This document shows, in pieces, positions 1-7,341 of a stretch of 55,393 bases of DNA. The number at the start of each line of letters is the position of its first letter. Position 1 is the first letter of the stretch. Origin of the DNA: Chloroflexota bacterium. GTDB lineage: Bacteria; Chloroflexota; Anaerolineae; UBA4142. The position numbers and the translations under genes are program-made. The notes under the pieces were generated by a model. The model did no database searches. It saw only the letters and a list, made by a program, of their open reading frames with translations, and was not told the DNA's origin. The DNA is taken from NCBI GenBank assembly GCA_016219275.1, contig JACRBM010000026.1:1-55393 (forward strand), in the 5' to 3' direction.

Positions 1-36
1 AGGTAGTGCGGTCGTTGATGTTCCAGTCTGAGACAT
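1..36 (-). CDS. 5' end of an unidentified protein, runs off the left edge
   Basis: Twelve codons (MSQTGTSTTALP) are readable before the window ends. The ATG is preceded on the minus strand by a good ribosome binding site (GGGAGAG, 6-8 bases upstream), which is the only support for a real start. It lies 30 bp beyond the stop of the small membrane protein at 67-264, in the same direction, so the two could be co-transcribed. Nothing can be said about function. Confidence 0.35.
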   Translation of the reverse strand, partial: MSQTGTSTTALP

Positions 37-66
37 GTTGATCTCTCCCTTGCCCCCATTATACAG

Positions 67-264
67 TTAATTGTCAGGGAGAGTTGTACCACCCCATATT
101 AGCACAGGGGGTTGTGTGGCGGTTGCAATATCAAGCTCCTTACGTTTCTTCTTAATCTCCCAATAAGCCAAGATACGTTGCCCAACGAACCACGTCAGGC
201 CAAGTACGAAGAGCGCAAACGCTGTTTTAATTAGTTCAATATATACTTGTTCAATGAAAGTCAT
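67..264 (-). CDS. small single-pass membrane protein of unknown function
   Basis: 65 residues. A hydrophobic segment at about residues 10-33 is followed by a basic stretch (KKKRK, about residues 38-42), suggesting a single membrane helix with a cytoplasmic C-terminus. A GAGG ribosome binding site lies 9 bases before the ATG. A TTGACA-16-TATAGA promoter at 381-408 points at it. The C-terminus is short and lacks a recognisable domain, so it may be a truncated form of a longer membrane protein. I do not recognise the family. The gene lies beyond the last attC-like repeat and may be the next cassette of the array. Confidence 0.5.
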   Translation of the reverse strand: MTFIEQVYIELIKTAFALFVLGLTWFVGQRILAYWEIKKKRKELDIATATQPPVLIWGGTTLPDN

Positions 265-284
265 ATCTTAATATCCTCAGTCAC

Positions 285-380
285 TATAGAGGTTAACATT
301 TGCTTTTAGAATCCCCCGCCGCGAAAATGCCTAAAACAAGCCATTCCAGCAGTTGGAGATTCTAAATCATTATCTTAACA
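285..380. repeat. 96-bp palindromic repeat, copy 1
   Basis: Identical over 96 bp to 432-527. The element is itself an imperfect inverted repeat: the outer 34 bases of the two arms match at about 25 positions, starting with CTATAGA and containing TTTAGAATC in both arms. The centre is GC-rich. No open frame. It has the look of a small non-autonomous palindromic element. Confidence 0.8.
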
Positions 381-408
381 TCTATAGTTCCAACTTCGAT
401 ACTGTCAA
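381..408 (-). promoter_or_regulatory. sigma70-type promoter between the two 96-bp repeats
   Basis: On the minus strand TTGACA (403-408), a 16-bp spacer and TATAGA (381-386). Transcription would start inside repeat copy 1 and run into the small membrane protein gene. The -10 box overlaps the edge of the repeat. Confidence 0.5.
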
Positions 409-431
409 GTCCTGTTACAGTTGTAATAAGA

Positions 432-527
432 TATAGAGGTTAACATTTGCTTTTAGAATCCCCCGCCGCGAAAATGCCTAAAACAAGCCATTCCAGCAGT
501 TGGAGATTCTAAATCATTATCTTAACA
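432..527. repeat. 96-bp palindromic repeat, copy 2
   Basis: Exact direct copy of 285-380, offset by 147 bp and separated from it by a 51-bp spacer that carries a promoter. The two copies plus spacer account for most of the 445-bp gap between the genes at 264 and 709; the remainder is the attC-like site at 551-680. Confidence 0.8.
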
Positions 528-550
528 GCTATAACTGTAATAGTGATGCC

Positions 551-680
551 GCCGAACGGTTTGCGTTACCCGCGGGTGGGCGGGACGAGACAACGCCATT
601 TTGACGGAACCAGTCTCGAGCCAAAGAAAGTGCCTGAAAACGCGCAGACTCCCACCAGTCGGGTGCACGCTGTGTTGGGC
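551..680 (-). other. attC-like recombination site (130-bp type), distal end of cassette array
   Basis: Read on the minus strand it opens with GCCCAAC (674-680), fitting the attC R'' consensus RYYYAAC. An L''-like segment GCGT-G-CACCCG follows, and the site closes near 551 with the complementary CGGGTAACGC arm and GTTCGGC. The unpaired G in the first arm resembles the extrahelical base of integron attC sites. About 80% alike to 2834-2963. The closing box departs from GTTRRRY at one position. It follows the hydrolase gene, as expected for a cassette. Confidence 0.6.
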
Positions 681-708
681 AGTTCTTTTGGATATTCACC
701 CAGCAAAC

Positions 709-1539
709 TTAGGACTTGAGAAACGTTAATCGCTTTTGCCAGACATCCTGCGCCGACTTGCCAATCCAAATTAGATGAGTGTCGGCAGCTACTTCATAGA
801 GTTCACATATCGCAACTTCTGCGGCGACTCGCTTGGCATTCTTGAGCGGCACTGACTTATCATATGGCGAATGCATCACCAAGACGGGCGCGGTAATTCC
901 CGATAAGTCATCCACCCGATGATTGATGTCATTCATAAATCCAGTTCCTGATTGGGACGTTTTGATGAGCCAATGCACAAATCGCAAGTCATCTGGGCTC
1001 ATGCGTTGGATGACCTCATCTACATTCAAAGTGGTCATTTCTTGCAGCATCAACCGCATCATCGTCATTGGTGCCAGTCTCAAAACCGTTTTTATCAGCC
1101 CCCAAGTGATACGTTCAGCACGACCGAATAGAAGGCGCGCACCCCGCTTGACTTCCTGATCGTCTGGCCAGACCGTTGTAACCGTTGACTCCATGATTAG
1201 TTTGCGAATCCGACTGGGATGGCGCAGAGCAAAGGACAGAGCCGTTGGGCCTGAGGCAGAAATACCGATCACATCAGCCACGGGAATTTGGAGCATGTCC
1301 ATCAGTGCGGCAAGAGCGTCTGCCGCCTCCTGAGCGGTTCTTCCTACTTCAGAAGGAGTGCTGTCGTAACCTGGGCGAGAAGGGGTGAGAACTGAAAAGC
1401 CATGCTCAATCAATCGCTCGTGTGACAACCGACTCTCTCGACTGCAATGCCCACCGTTCAAAACCATGACGGTCGGTCCACTGCCTTCGAGACGATACTC
1501 AATTGGCCCCTTCGTGGTGTTAGCGATATTCCGTGTCAT
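709..1539 (-). CDS. alpha/beta-hydrolase fold protein (cassette gene)
   Basis: 276 residues, usual for single-domain hydrolases. The nucleophile elbow GISASG puts the catalytic serine at residue 94. The acid is likely the Asp in HSPYDKSVP and the base the His in DTHLIW near the C-terminus. An oxyanion-type LNGGH lies at about residues 27-31. No signal peptide, so probably cytoplasmic. The ATG has a GGAGA site 8 bases upstream and starts about 35 bp after the GTTGGGC box of the preceding attC-like repeat; another such repeat follows the stop. That spacing is typical of an integron cassette. Substrate cannot be told from sequence. Confidence 0.88.
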   Translation of the reverse strand: MTRNIANTTKGPIEYRLEGSGPTVMVLNGGHCSRESRLSHERLIEHGFSVLTPSRPGYDSTPSEVGRTAQEAADALAALMDMLQIPVADVIGISASGPTALSFALRHPSRIRKLIMESTVTTVWPDDQEVKRGARLLFGRAERITWGLIKTVLRLAPMTMMRLMLQEMTTLNVDEVIQRMSPDDLRFVHWLIKTSQSGTGFMNDINHRVDDLSGITAPVLVMHSPYDKSVPLKNAKRVAAEVAICELYEVAADTHLIWIGKSAQDVWQKRLTFLKS

Positions 1540-1574
1540 TAGAGATTGTCTCCATTCGAGTAAGTGCTTTTACT

Positions 1575-1798
1575 GCCCAACGGGGCGGCGGATCAGCCGC
1601 GAGGTCGAGCCGCGAAGCGAGCGAGACCGAGTCGGCTGCATCCGCTTGTTCGACGGCGCGCAGCGTCCGCTCGAACGGTTTGCGTTACCTGCGTGTGGGC
1701 GGGCGTGGATAATGCCTGAGAGCAGGAAAAACCCGAAGTCAGAAAAATGTTTGTAAATCGCGCAGACTCCCGCAAATCCACTGCACGCTTTGTTAGGC
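1575..1798 (-). other. compound attC-like repeat (129 + 80 bp units)
   Basis: Outer boxes on the minus strand are GCCTAAC (1792-1798) and GTTGGGC (1575-1581), both fitting attC consensus boxes. Inside are two units: 1670-1798 (large loop, diverged) and 1575-1654 (80 bp, almost identical to 2689-2768 and 3690-3769), 15 bp apart. The 80-bp unit folds as GCGGAT-G-CAGCCG against its complement with one bulged G. Reading frames through this repeat are spurious. Confidence 0.65.
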
Positions 1799-1905
1799 GT
1801 TCTTTGTTGTGCAAGACTCACCGCCTGAAAAAAGGCGATATCTTGTTAGGTTTTATTGTTATGTTCCAAAACAACGCTATCACTATCCCTTCAGCATGGA
1901 TTATG

Positions 1906-2631
1906 TCATGCAGATTCAAGAGCACGTTTTTCCCACTTTGGGAGATTCACACCTCTTACGATGAGCCACAGGGAAAGTGACAATTCCCCAATTAGGGCAA
2001 GCGCTAGAACGGGGAGGATCGCCCCTGAGTATTTGGGCGCGAGGATAAGCGTGAAGCTATTCGTTAAATAACTCAAGCCCGCAATCACTATCAAAACGCC
2101 AACTGCCCTAGGGAAATAGCCCGAGCTGAAAAGCAAATATCCATAGATCAGACATGCAAAACCGAAAAATATCAGCCCGATGCCAAAGCCGAAATCATGT
2201 ACTCTGACAAAGAGATAGCTTAGCGCATATAGCTGACTGGGTTCGATAGCTTTCAGGTAATCTGCGTTGCCCAATAAGAACAGTGGCATCAAAAGATTTA
2301 ACTTGTTGACGACCAATACAGCAGTTTGGATTAGATTAAATAGCACTGCAAGTAAAGCCAGGTTCTTGTTGACTGGCTTGAGCAATATATACATAACTAG
2401 CATTATAGGAATATCGAACACGTGCAATATGATGTCGCCAGCAATACCAATGCGCCACAGCGACTCGGCAGCTATAATATTTTTTGCTGTGGACATGGCA
2501 TCGCCTGACACAATCAGTCTGCCTCGAATGAAAATTTGATCCAGTGCACCCACGACAATGATGAGGAGATACAGAATGCCAGCAATTCGGGCATAAACTT
2601 GTGGCGATGTTCCAATGGTACGGGTTGTCAT
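1906..2631 (-). CDS. DUF4386 family membrane protein (cassette gene)
   Basis: 241 residues with about six hydrophobic helices. The YARIAGILYLLIIVVGAL start and the later pattern of helices match the DUF4386 family, whose role is unknown. I chose the ATG at 2631 because AGGAG lies 8 bases upstream; the frame is open 36 bp further but without a binding site. The gene begins about 58 bp after the GTTAGGC box of one attC-like repeat. It ends 108 bp before the next, a longer tail than usual for a cassette. The first half and flanks are AT-richer than the metabolic genes to the right, consistent with acquisition from elsewhere. Confidence 0.8.
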   Translation of the reverse strand: MTTRTIGTSPQVYARIAGILYLLIIVVGALDQIFIRGRLIVSGDAMSTAKNIIAAESLWRIGIAGDIILHVFDIPIMLVMYILLKPVNKNLALLAVLFNLIQTAVLVVNKLNLLMPLFLLGNADYLKAIEPSQLYALSYLFVRVHDFGFGIGLIFFGFACLIYGYLLFSSGYFPRAVGVLIVIAGLSYLTNSFTLILAPKYSGAILPVLALALIGELSLSLWLIVRGVNLPKWEKRALESA

Positions 2632-2688
2632 TTTAATTTCTCCTAAATTCAGATTAGCTGACAACAATACATCTTAAGAGTTGCAAAC

Positions 2689-2963
2689 GCCTAACGGGGC
2701 GGCGGATCAGCCGCGAGGTTGAGCCGCGAAGCGAGCGAGACCGAGTCGGCTGCATCCGCTTGTTCGACGGCGCGCAGCGCCGAGAACAGCGGATGGAAGT
2801 CCGCCGCCCCGTTCGAGCGGCGCGAAGCGTCCGCTCGAACGGCTGGCGTTACCCGCTGGTGGGCGGGAGGAGATAACGCCACTTTGACGGAACCAACTCC
2901 AAGCCACGAAAACTGCTTGAAAACGCGCAGACTCCCACCAGTCGGGTGCACGCTGTGTTAGCC
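2689..2963 (-). other. compound attC-like repeat (130 + 80 bp units)
   Basis: Outer boxes on the minus strand are GGCTAAC (2957-2963) and GTTAGGC (2689-2695). The units are 2834-2963 and 2689-2768, separated by 65 bp. In the larger unit GCGT-G-CACCCG-A-CTGGTGGG pairs with its own complement across a loop of roughly 80-90 bases, with two bulged bases. The TAA stop of the gene at 2958-3626 lies inside the GGCTAAC box, a common arrangement in integron cassettes. Confidence 0.7.
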
Positions 2964-3626
2964 AGCTTCTTGGGGCGACAAATTGATTGCTGTCTCAGCA
3001 GACTTTGACGTAAGCGGACTGAGGCTCGTAATTTCGCATTTAATCAGAATATATCCTTTTAATGACTCATAAATGTGGAATGCGAGGTTTTGAAGGAGCA
3101 AAGGTGCGGCATTCGTTACGACTTCTCGCTCCCCATTGAATTTCAAAGTTGCGGGTCGTTCGTTAGTAATATGACCAGATATTACTTGCCATCGGTCATC
3201 ATTTTTAGGAGCAAATATTGCAATGCTTTTTGTTGGAGGGTCTCCTCTCCAGTAAAAAGAAAACGTAGCCATAACCCCTTTATACAATGCACCTGATTTA
3301 CTGGTCGAGACTACTAAGCCGAAACTTGGTCGGAAATCTGGATTCTTCGGGCAGGTAAAGCTAATAGCGTCTCCCCAACTTTCATGATTATCATAAAAGA
3401 TGCCGCAAACAATATCGCTATCAATCTTCTGCTTCTCCAATTCGAGATATATCCGATAGTTTTCTATAAGTAAGCCAGCGCCCAGGAAAGCCCAATACCC
3501 CCACGTTGGAACATTGATATTTATTCCAACCGCGTTGAGCGCAAATAGCAGTATATCGAAAATCCCAACGGCAATAACTGGTGCAGATTTTAGGAGTCTA
3601 AAGAGATATTGTCCTATTGTTTTCAT
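2958..3626 (-). CDS. membrane-anchored protein of unknown function (cassette gene)
   Basis: 222 residues. Two hydrophobic segments near the N-terminus (about residues 12-34 and 41-55) are followed by a soluble domain of about 160 residues. That domain has alternating beta-type stretches (for example ATFSFYWRGD and KSIAIFAPKNDD). I do not recognise the family. The stop codon is inside the R''-type box of the next attC-like site. A weak GAGAAAG ribosome binding site precedes the ATG. AT-rich compared with the leu genes to the right, consistent with a mobile cassette. Confidence 0.7.
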   Translation of the reverse strand: MKTIGQYLFRLLKSAPVIAVGIFDILLFALNAVGININVPTWGYWAFLGAGLLIENYRIYLELEKQKIDSDIVCGIFYDNHESWGDAISFTCPKNPDFRPSFGLVVSTSKSGALYKGVMATFSFYWRGDPPTKSIAIFAPKNDDRWQVISGHITNERPATLKFNGEREVVTNAAPLLLQNLAFHIYESLKGYILIKCEITSLSPLTSKSAETAINLSPQEAG

Positions 3627-3689
3627 GTTTCTTTCTCATCCATCAGATGAAAGACATGGACATTGCTTACCAAACGATTCACATGAGCT

Positions 3690-3769
3690 GGCTAACGGGG
3701 CGGCGGATCAGCCGCGAGGTCGAGCCGCGAAGCGAGCGAGACCGAGTCGGCTGCATCCGCTTGTTCGAC
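3690..3769 (-). other. 80-bp attC-like unit at the upstream edge of the cassette array
   Basis: Differs from 2689-2768 and 1575-1654 at only two positions each. Outer boxes are GTCGAAC (3763-3769) and GTTAGCC (3690-3696) on the minus strand. Similarity to the spacer of the 2689-2963 repeat continues to about 3809 and then stops, so the 130-bp unit expected next to it has been lost. This is the apparent breakpoint between array and chromosome. Confidence 0.6.
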
Positions 3770-3847
3770 GGCGCGCAGCGCCGGGAATAGCGGAGATAGT
3801 CCGCCGCCCCCACACGGCGGATTAGACTGCATCGTTCGCTTGGTGAG

Positions 3848-3876
3848 AATATAACCCAGTTTAGACATCAAGTCAA
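3848..3876 (-). promoter_or_regulatory. promoter reading into the cassette array
   Basis: TTGACT (3871-3876 complement), 17-bp spacer, TATATT (3848-3853 complement). It lies about 80 bp outside the outermost attC-like unit and faces the cassettes, the position of a cassette promoter (Pc) in an integron, though no integrase gene or attI is recognisable. Confidence 0.55.
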
Positions 3877-3904
3877 TGCAGGGCGACCGATATTAGCACA
3901 ACAA

Positions 3905-3938
3905 AAAACCTTGCGCCGAAATTTCAGCGCAAGGTTTT
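3905..3938 (-). terminator. intrinsic terminator of leuB
   Basis: AAAACCTTGCGC (3905-3916) pairs with GCGCAAGGTTTT (3927-3938) around a short AT-rich loop; on the minus strand the stem runs into TTTTTTGTTG. It begins 6 bp after the leuB stop codon. Confidence 0.85.
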
Positions 3939-3943
3939 CGATT

Positions 3944-5035
3944 TCATAATCGCGCCATGATCTCATCCGCCATCTCACGCGTGCTCAACACGCGCTCTCC
4001 TTCGCGCGCAATGTCGGCGGTGCGACAACCATCGCCAATCGCGCGCTCGACTGCGCGTTCAATCGCGTCTGCCTCCTGTCCCAGGTTGAGCGAATAGCGC
4101 AACAACATTGCCGTGCTCAGGATCGTCCCGATCGGATTCGCGATTGCTTTGCCGGCAATGTCCGGCGCAGAACCGTGGATCGGTTCGTAAACCCCCATAG
4201 CCACGCCCTTTAGGGCGTGGCTACCGAGTGACGCCGACGGTAACAACCCCATCGAGCCGACGAGCACCGCGGCTTCATCGGTGAGAATATCGCCAAACAT
4301 GTTCTCGGTCACGATCACGTCGAACGACGCCGGCGCGGCGACGAGTCGCATCGCGCACGTGTCCACGAGCAAGTGATCGAGTTTCACGTTCGGATACGCG
4401 CGCGCGGTCTCGGTCGCAATCTCGCGCCACAAGCGCGAACTCGCCAGCACGTTCGCCTTGTCCACCGAGGTGACGCGCGCGCGACGCGGCGCGGCAAGTC
4501 GAAATGCCAGGTCAACGATGCGTTTGATTTCAACGTCCGAGTACTCCAGCGTATCCACGGCGCGCGTTTTTCCACCCTCCGCGTCGTCAAAGCGACCTTG
4601 CGGTTTGCCAAAGTACAGTCCGCCGGTCAATTCGCGCACGACGACGAAATCCACGCCCGCGATTTTTTCCGGCTTGAGCGGCGAGGCGTACGCGAGCGCG
4701 GGATGTGGTTTGACGGGGCGCAGATTCGCGAACAAACCGAGTCCTTTGCGCAGACCCAGTAAGCCCGCTTCGGGTCGCGTTTTCGCGTGCGGGTCGTCCC
4801 ACTTTGGTCCACCGACCGCGCCGAGCAGTACCGCGTCCGCGCGTTTGCACGCGTCGAGCGTCGCGCTTGTCAATGCTTCGCCGGTCGCGTCAATCGCGCA
4901 ACCGCCGATCAGGTGTTCTTCAAACTCAAACGAATGCCCAAATCTTTTCGCGATGTGTTCAAGGACGCGCACGCCTTCGCGCGTAACTTCGGGACCGATG
5001 CCATCGCCGGGCAGGGTGATGATGTGAGCGTTCAT
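3944..5035 (-). CDS. leuB: 3-isopropylmalate dehydrogenase
   Basis: 363 residues. Catalyses NAD-dependent oxidative decarboxylation of 3-isopropylmalate in leucine synthesis and of the methylmalate product in the citramalate route. The N-terminal [10 protein letters not shown], the metal/substrate region around [11 protein letters not shown] and the nucleotide-binding [13 protein letters not shown] are all present. GGAG lies 5 bases before the ATG. The loop before VYEPIHG is about five residues longer than in well-known LeuB proteins and is encoded by a perfect 12-bp DNA hairpin (4198-4223). A terminator closes the gene. It is separated from cimA by a decayed toxin-antitoxin locus on the other strand. 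Confidence 0.97.
   Translation of the reverse strand: MNAHIITLPGDGIGPEVTREGVRVLEHIAKRFGHSFEFEEHLIGGCAIDATGEALTSATLDACKRADAVLLGAVGGPKWDDPHAKTRPEAGLLGLRKGLGLFANLRPVKPHPALAYASPLKPEKIAGVDFVVVRELTGGLYFGKPQGRFDDAEGGKTRAVDTLEYSDVEIKRIVDLAFRLAAPRRARVTSVDKANVLASSRLWREIATETARAYPNVKLDHLLVDTCAMRLVAAPASFDVIVTENMFGDILTDEAAVLVGSMGLLPSASLGSHALKGVAMGVYEPIHGSAPDIAGKAIANPIGTILSTAMLLRYSLNLGQEADAIERAVERAIGDGCRTADIAREGERVLSTREMADEIMARL
4198..4223. repeat. 12-bp perfect hairpin inside the leuB coding region
   Basis: TAGCCACGCCCT faces AGGGCGTGGCTA with a two-base loop. It encodes roughly residues 271-280 (HALKGVA) of LeuB, a surface loop, and adds residues without breaking the frame. Confidence 0.75.
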
Positions 5036-5067
5036 TCAAACTCCAGGTGAGAATTGATTTTGTATCG

Positions 5068-5096
5068 TTGACGGATTAGACCGGTTACGTTAAATA
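5068..5096 (+). promoter_or_regulatory. promoter of the decayed RelE/ParE-type toxin-antitoxin locus
   Basis: TTGACG (5068-5073), 17-bp spacer, TAAATA (5091-5096), ending 20 bp before the antitoxin ATG, which has its own GAGGTG binding site. Confidence 0.55.
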
Positions 5097-5115
5097 GATT
5101 TCGAGAGGTGAGAAT

Positions 5116-5385
5116 ATGGGACAACCAGCCACGCTTGAGCAAACGCTCATCAGCATTGTCCGGACGTTGCCACCCGAACGCGCGGTGGAACTGTTGGATT
5201 TTGCGCGCTTTCTTCAAACACTTGACGCGCGATCCGACACGGAGGACCAATGGGATCAACTATTTGCCAAGCCCGAAGCACAGCGCGCGATGTTAGAAAT
5301 GGCGCGCGAGGCGCGTGAAGAATTCCAAGCCGGTCGCGCTACAGACATCACGATCACCGATGATGGACGACTCGCTCCGAAATGA
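5116..5385 (+). CDS. antitoxin-like protein (DUF2281/RelB-type)
   Basis: 89 residues. The segment ERAVELLDFARFLQTL is typical of small antitoxins of the DUF2281 kind, and the C-terminal half is acidic and probably disordered, as expected for a toxin-binding tail. GAGGTGAGAAT precedes the ATG. Its TGA overlaps the ATG of the next frame (ATGA), the usual coupling in antitoxin-toxin pairs. The partner toxin is interrupted, so the gene may be a relic or an orphan antitoxin. Divergent from leuB. Confidence 0.65.
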   Translation: MGQPATLEQTLISIVRTLPPERAVELLDFARFLQTLDARSDTEDQWDQLFAKPEAQRAMLEMAREAREEFQAGRATDITITDDGRLAPK

Positions 5386-5642
5386 AAGCCAAAGCCGCAC
5401 CACGATTCTGGAAATTATACAACCGATAGCCGTATCAAGAGCAACAACGCGCGCGTAAAGCGTACCAGATTTGGAAAACCAATCCCAGTATGCCAGGATT
5501 GCATTTAAAGCGGGTGAGTGAAGAAGAACCGATTTACTCCGCGCGTGTGAGCGATGATTATCGCGTGCTTGGTCTACTTGAGGGCGATACGATCCTCTGG
5601 TTCTGGATTGGCAGGCACGATGAGTACGAACGTATCTTAATA
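5382..5642 (+). pseudogene. RelE/ParE-family toxin, interrupted by an amber codon
   Basis: From the ATG at 5382 the frame reads MKAKAAPRFWKLYNR, then TAG (5427-5429), then continues in frame with PYQEQQRARKAYQIWKTNPS and a typical RelE/ParE core (VSDDYRVLGLL, WIGRHDEYERIL). A TTG codon at the amber position would restore it by one base. The expected stop after ERIL is also missing: the frame runs on into the terminator hairpin at 5651, while stops sit in the neighbouring frame. It therefore looks inactivated at both ends. Confidence 0.75.
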
Positions 5643-5650
5643 GCACGGAC

Positions 5651-5687
5651 AAGAATCTTGCCAAGATCACATCTTGGCAAGATTCTT
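5651..5687. terminator. bidirectional terminator between cimA and the toxin relic
   Basis: A perfect 17-bp stem, AAGAATCTTGCCAAGAT (5651-5667) against its complement (5671-5687), with a three-base loop. It touches the cimA stop codon. The plus-strand side runs into TTTATTTT, and the minus-strand side is less T-rich. Confidence 0.8.
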
Positions 5688-7240
5688 TATTTTGCGACCG
5701 TGATTCCGTACTCGATCGCATCCGCGAGCGCGAGCCAGGATGCCTCGATAATGTTCGTGCCCGCGCCGACGGTGCTCCACCGACTCGTATGATTCGCCGT
5801 ATCAATCATCACGCGCGTTGTCGCGCCGGTGCCCGCGTCGCTGTCGAGAATCCGCACCTTGTAATCTTCGAGTTGGAAATTATCAATCGCCGGGTAGTGC
5901 GGTCGCAACGCTTTACGCAGCGCATGGTCGAGCGCATTCACCGGACCATTGCCTTCTGCGACCGTGTGAATGATCTCGCCATTGATTCGCAGTTTCACAC
6001 TGCTCTCGGCGAACATGCCGCGTCCTTCGCGATGTTCGACGACCGCCATAAAGTCCAACATCTCGAACGGCGCGTGATAATCGGGTTGTTGGCGGCGCAA
6101 CATCAACTCGACCGATGCTTCGGCGCCTTCAAAGTGAAAGCCGCGCGCTTCGAGTTCTTTGATTTGTTGCAACACCTCGCGCGTATCCCCAACATCACCC
6201 AGGTTCAACTCCTCGGCTTTGCTCAACACGTTGCCTTTGCCGGACAATTCCGAAATCAGCACACGCGCTTCGTTGCCGACGCGTTCTGGTTCGATGTGTT
6301 GATAACTCAACGCGTTACGGCGTTGCGCGGCGACGTGAATGCCGCCCTTGTGCGCGAACGCCGAGCGACCGACGAACGCGGCGTGATCGTCCGGCGCGAG
6401 ATTCGCGATTTCCGCGACCGCGTGCGAGAGTGCAGTCAACTGCGCGAGTTTTTCGGTCGGCACACAACGCCGATTCAATTTTATTTCGAGATCGGGAATG
6501 ATCGAGCAAAGGTTCGCGTTGCCGCACCGCTCGCCGTACCCGTTGATCGTGCCTTGCACGAGATTGCAGCCAACGCGCACCGCCGCAAGCGTATTCGCGA
6601 CTGCGAGTTCGCTGTCGTTGTGCGTGTGAATGCCGATGGACGTGTTGGGCAGAGCCGCGCGTACCGCGCACACCGCCTCCTCGACTTCCCAGGGCAGGCG
6701 ACCGCCGTTCGTATCGCACAGCGTCACCGAGTCCGCGCCGCCCTCGATTGCCGCGCGCAACGTTGCGAGCGCGTACGCCGCATCCGCGCGATACCCGTCG
6801 AAGAAATGTTCCGCGTCGTAAATCACTTCACGCCCGCGCGATTTGATGAACGCGGCAGATTCGCGAATGAGGCGCAAGTTTTCGGCGAGCGTTGTTTGCA
6901 GAACATCGGTGACATGCAAAGTCCACGTCTTGCCGACGAGCGTGACGACGGGTGTTTCCGCGTCCACCATCGCGTTGATATTCGCGTCGTCTGCCGGCGC
7001 GGTGTTTGGTCGGCACGTCATGCCGAAGGACGCGAGCTTGGCGTTCTTGAACTTGACCGATTTGGCGCGCTCGAAAAACTCGACGTCCTTGGGATTCGAC
7101 CCAGGCCAACCGCCTTCGATGTACGCCACGCCGAATTCGTCGAGCAGACGCGCCACGTGAAGTTTGTCGTTCACAGTCAGCGAAAGCCCCTCGCGTTGCG
7201 AGCCATCGCGGAGCGTGGTATCGTAGATCAGGATATTCAT
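5687..7240 (-). CDS. cimA: (R)-citramalate synthase
   Basis: 517 residues, usual length. Condenses pyruvate and acetyl-CoA to citramalate, opening the threonine-independent route to 2-oxobutyrate and isoleucine. The N-terminal DTTLRDGSQREG, the metal-binding IHTHND and the GYGERCGNANL motif define the HMGL-like synthase barrel. The C-terminal 130 residues form the LeuA-type regulatory domain. DGSQREGLSLTVNDKL separates CimA from LeuA, which is also present here. I chose the ATG at 7240 (AGGA 9 bases upstream) because the frame further upstream runs into a palindromic spacer. Lies between leuD and leuB, whose products finish the citramalate branch. Confidence 0.94.
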   Translation of the reverse strand: MNILIYDTTLRDGSQREGLSLTVNDKLHVARLLDEFGVAYIEGGWPGSNPKDVEFFERAKSVKFKNAKLASFGMTCRPNTAPADDANINAMVDAETPVVTLVGKTWTLHVTDVLQTTLAENLRLIRESAAFIKSRGREVIYDAEHFFDGYRADAAYALATLRAAIEGGADSVTLCDTNGGRLPWEVEEAVCAVRAALPNTSIGIHTHNDSELAVANTLAAVRVGCNLVQGTINGYGERCGNANLCSIIPDLEIKLNRRCVPTEKLAQLTALSHAVAEIANLAPDDHAAFVGRSAFAHKGGIHVAAQRRNALSYQHIEPERVGNEARVLISELSGKGNVLSKAEELNLGDVGDTREVLQQIKELEARGFHFEGAEASVELMLRRQQPDYHAPFEMLDFMAVVEHREGRGMFAESSVKLRINGEIIHTVAEGNGPVNALDHALRKALRPHYPAIDNFQLEDYKVRILDSDAGTGATTRVMIDTANHTSRWSTVGAGTNIIEASWLALADAIEYGITVAK

Positions 7241-7258
7241 ACGATGATTCCTAAAGGA

Positions 7259-7332
7259 CAATGGAGCGGGGGCGCAGAGGCGCAGGGGTGAAATACCAAT
7301 CACCTCTGCGCCCTTGCTCCTCTGCTCCATTG
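7259..7332. repeat. intergenic hairpin cimA-leuD
   Basis: CAATGGAGCGGGGGCGCAG... faces ...CTGCGCCCTTGCTCC...CCATTG. The arms are about 32 bases with a few mismatches. The element fills most of the gap between the two genes and has no T-tract. Confidence 0.75.
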
Positions 7333-7341
7333 CAGATCAAG

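Noticed and set aside
1570-1821. Short frames through the attC-like repeats (also 2691-2951)
   Set aside because: The frames are carried by the repeat DNA itself and recur with it in several phases; no binding site.
5789-7291. 500-codon plus-strand frame opposite cimA
   Set aside because: It mirrors the GC-rich codon pattern of cimA, has an Arg/Val/Phe-rich composition with no domain, and lacks a ribosome binding site.
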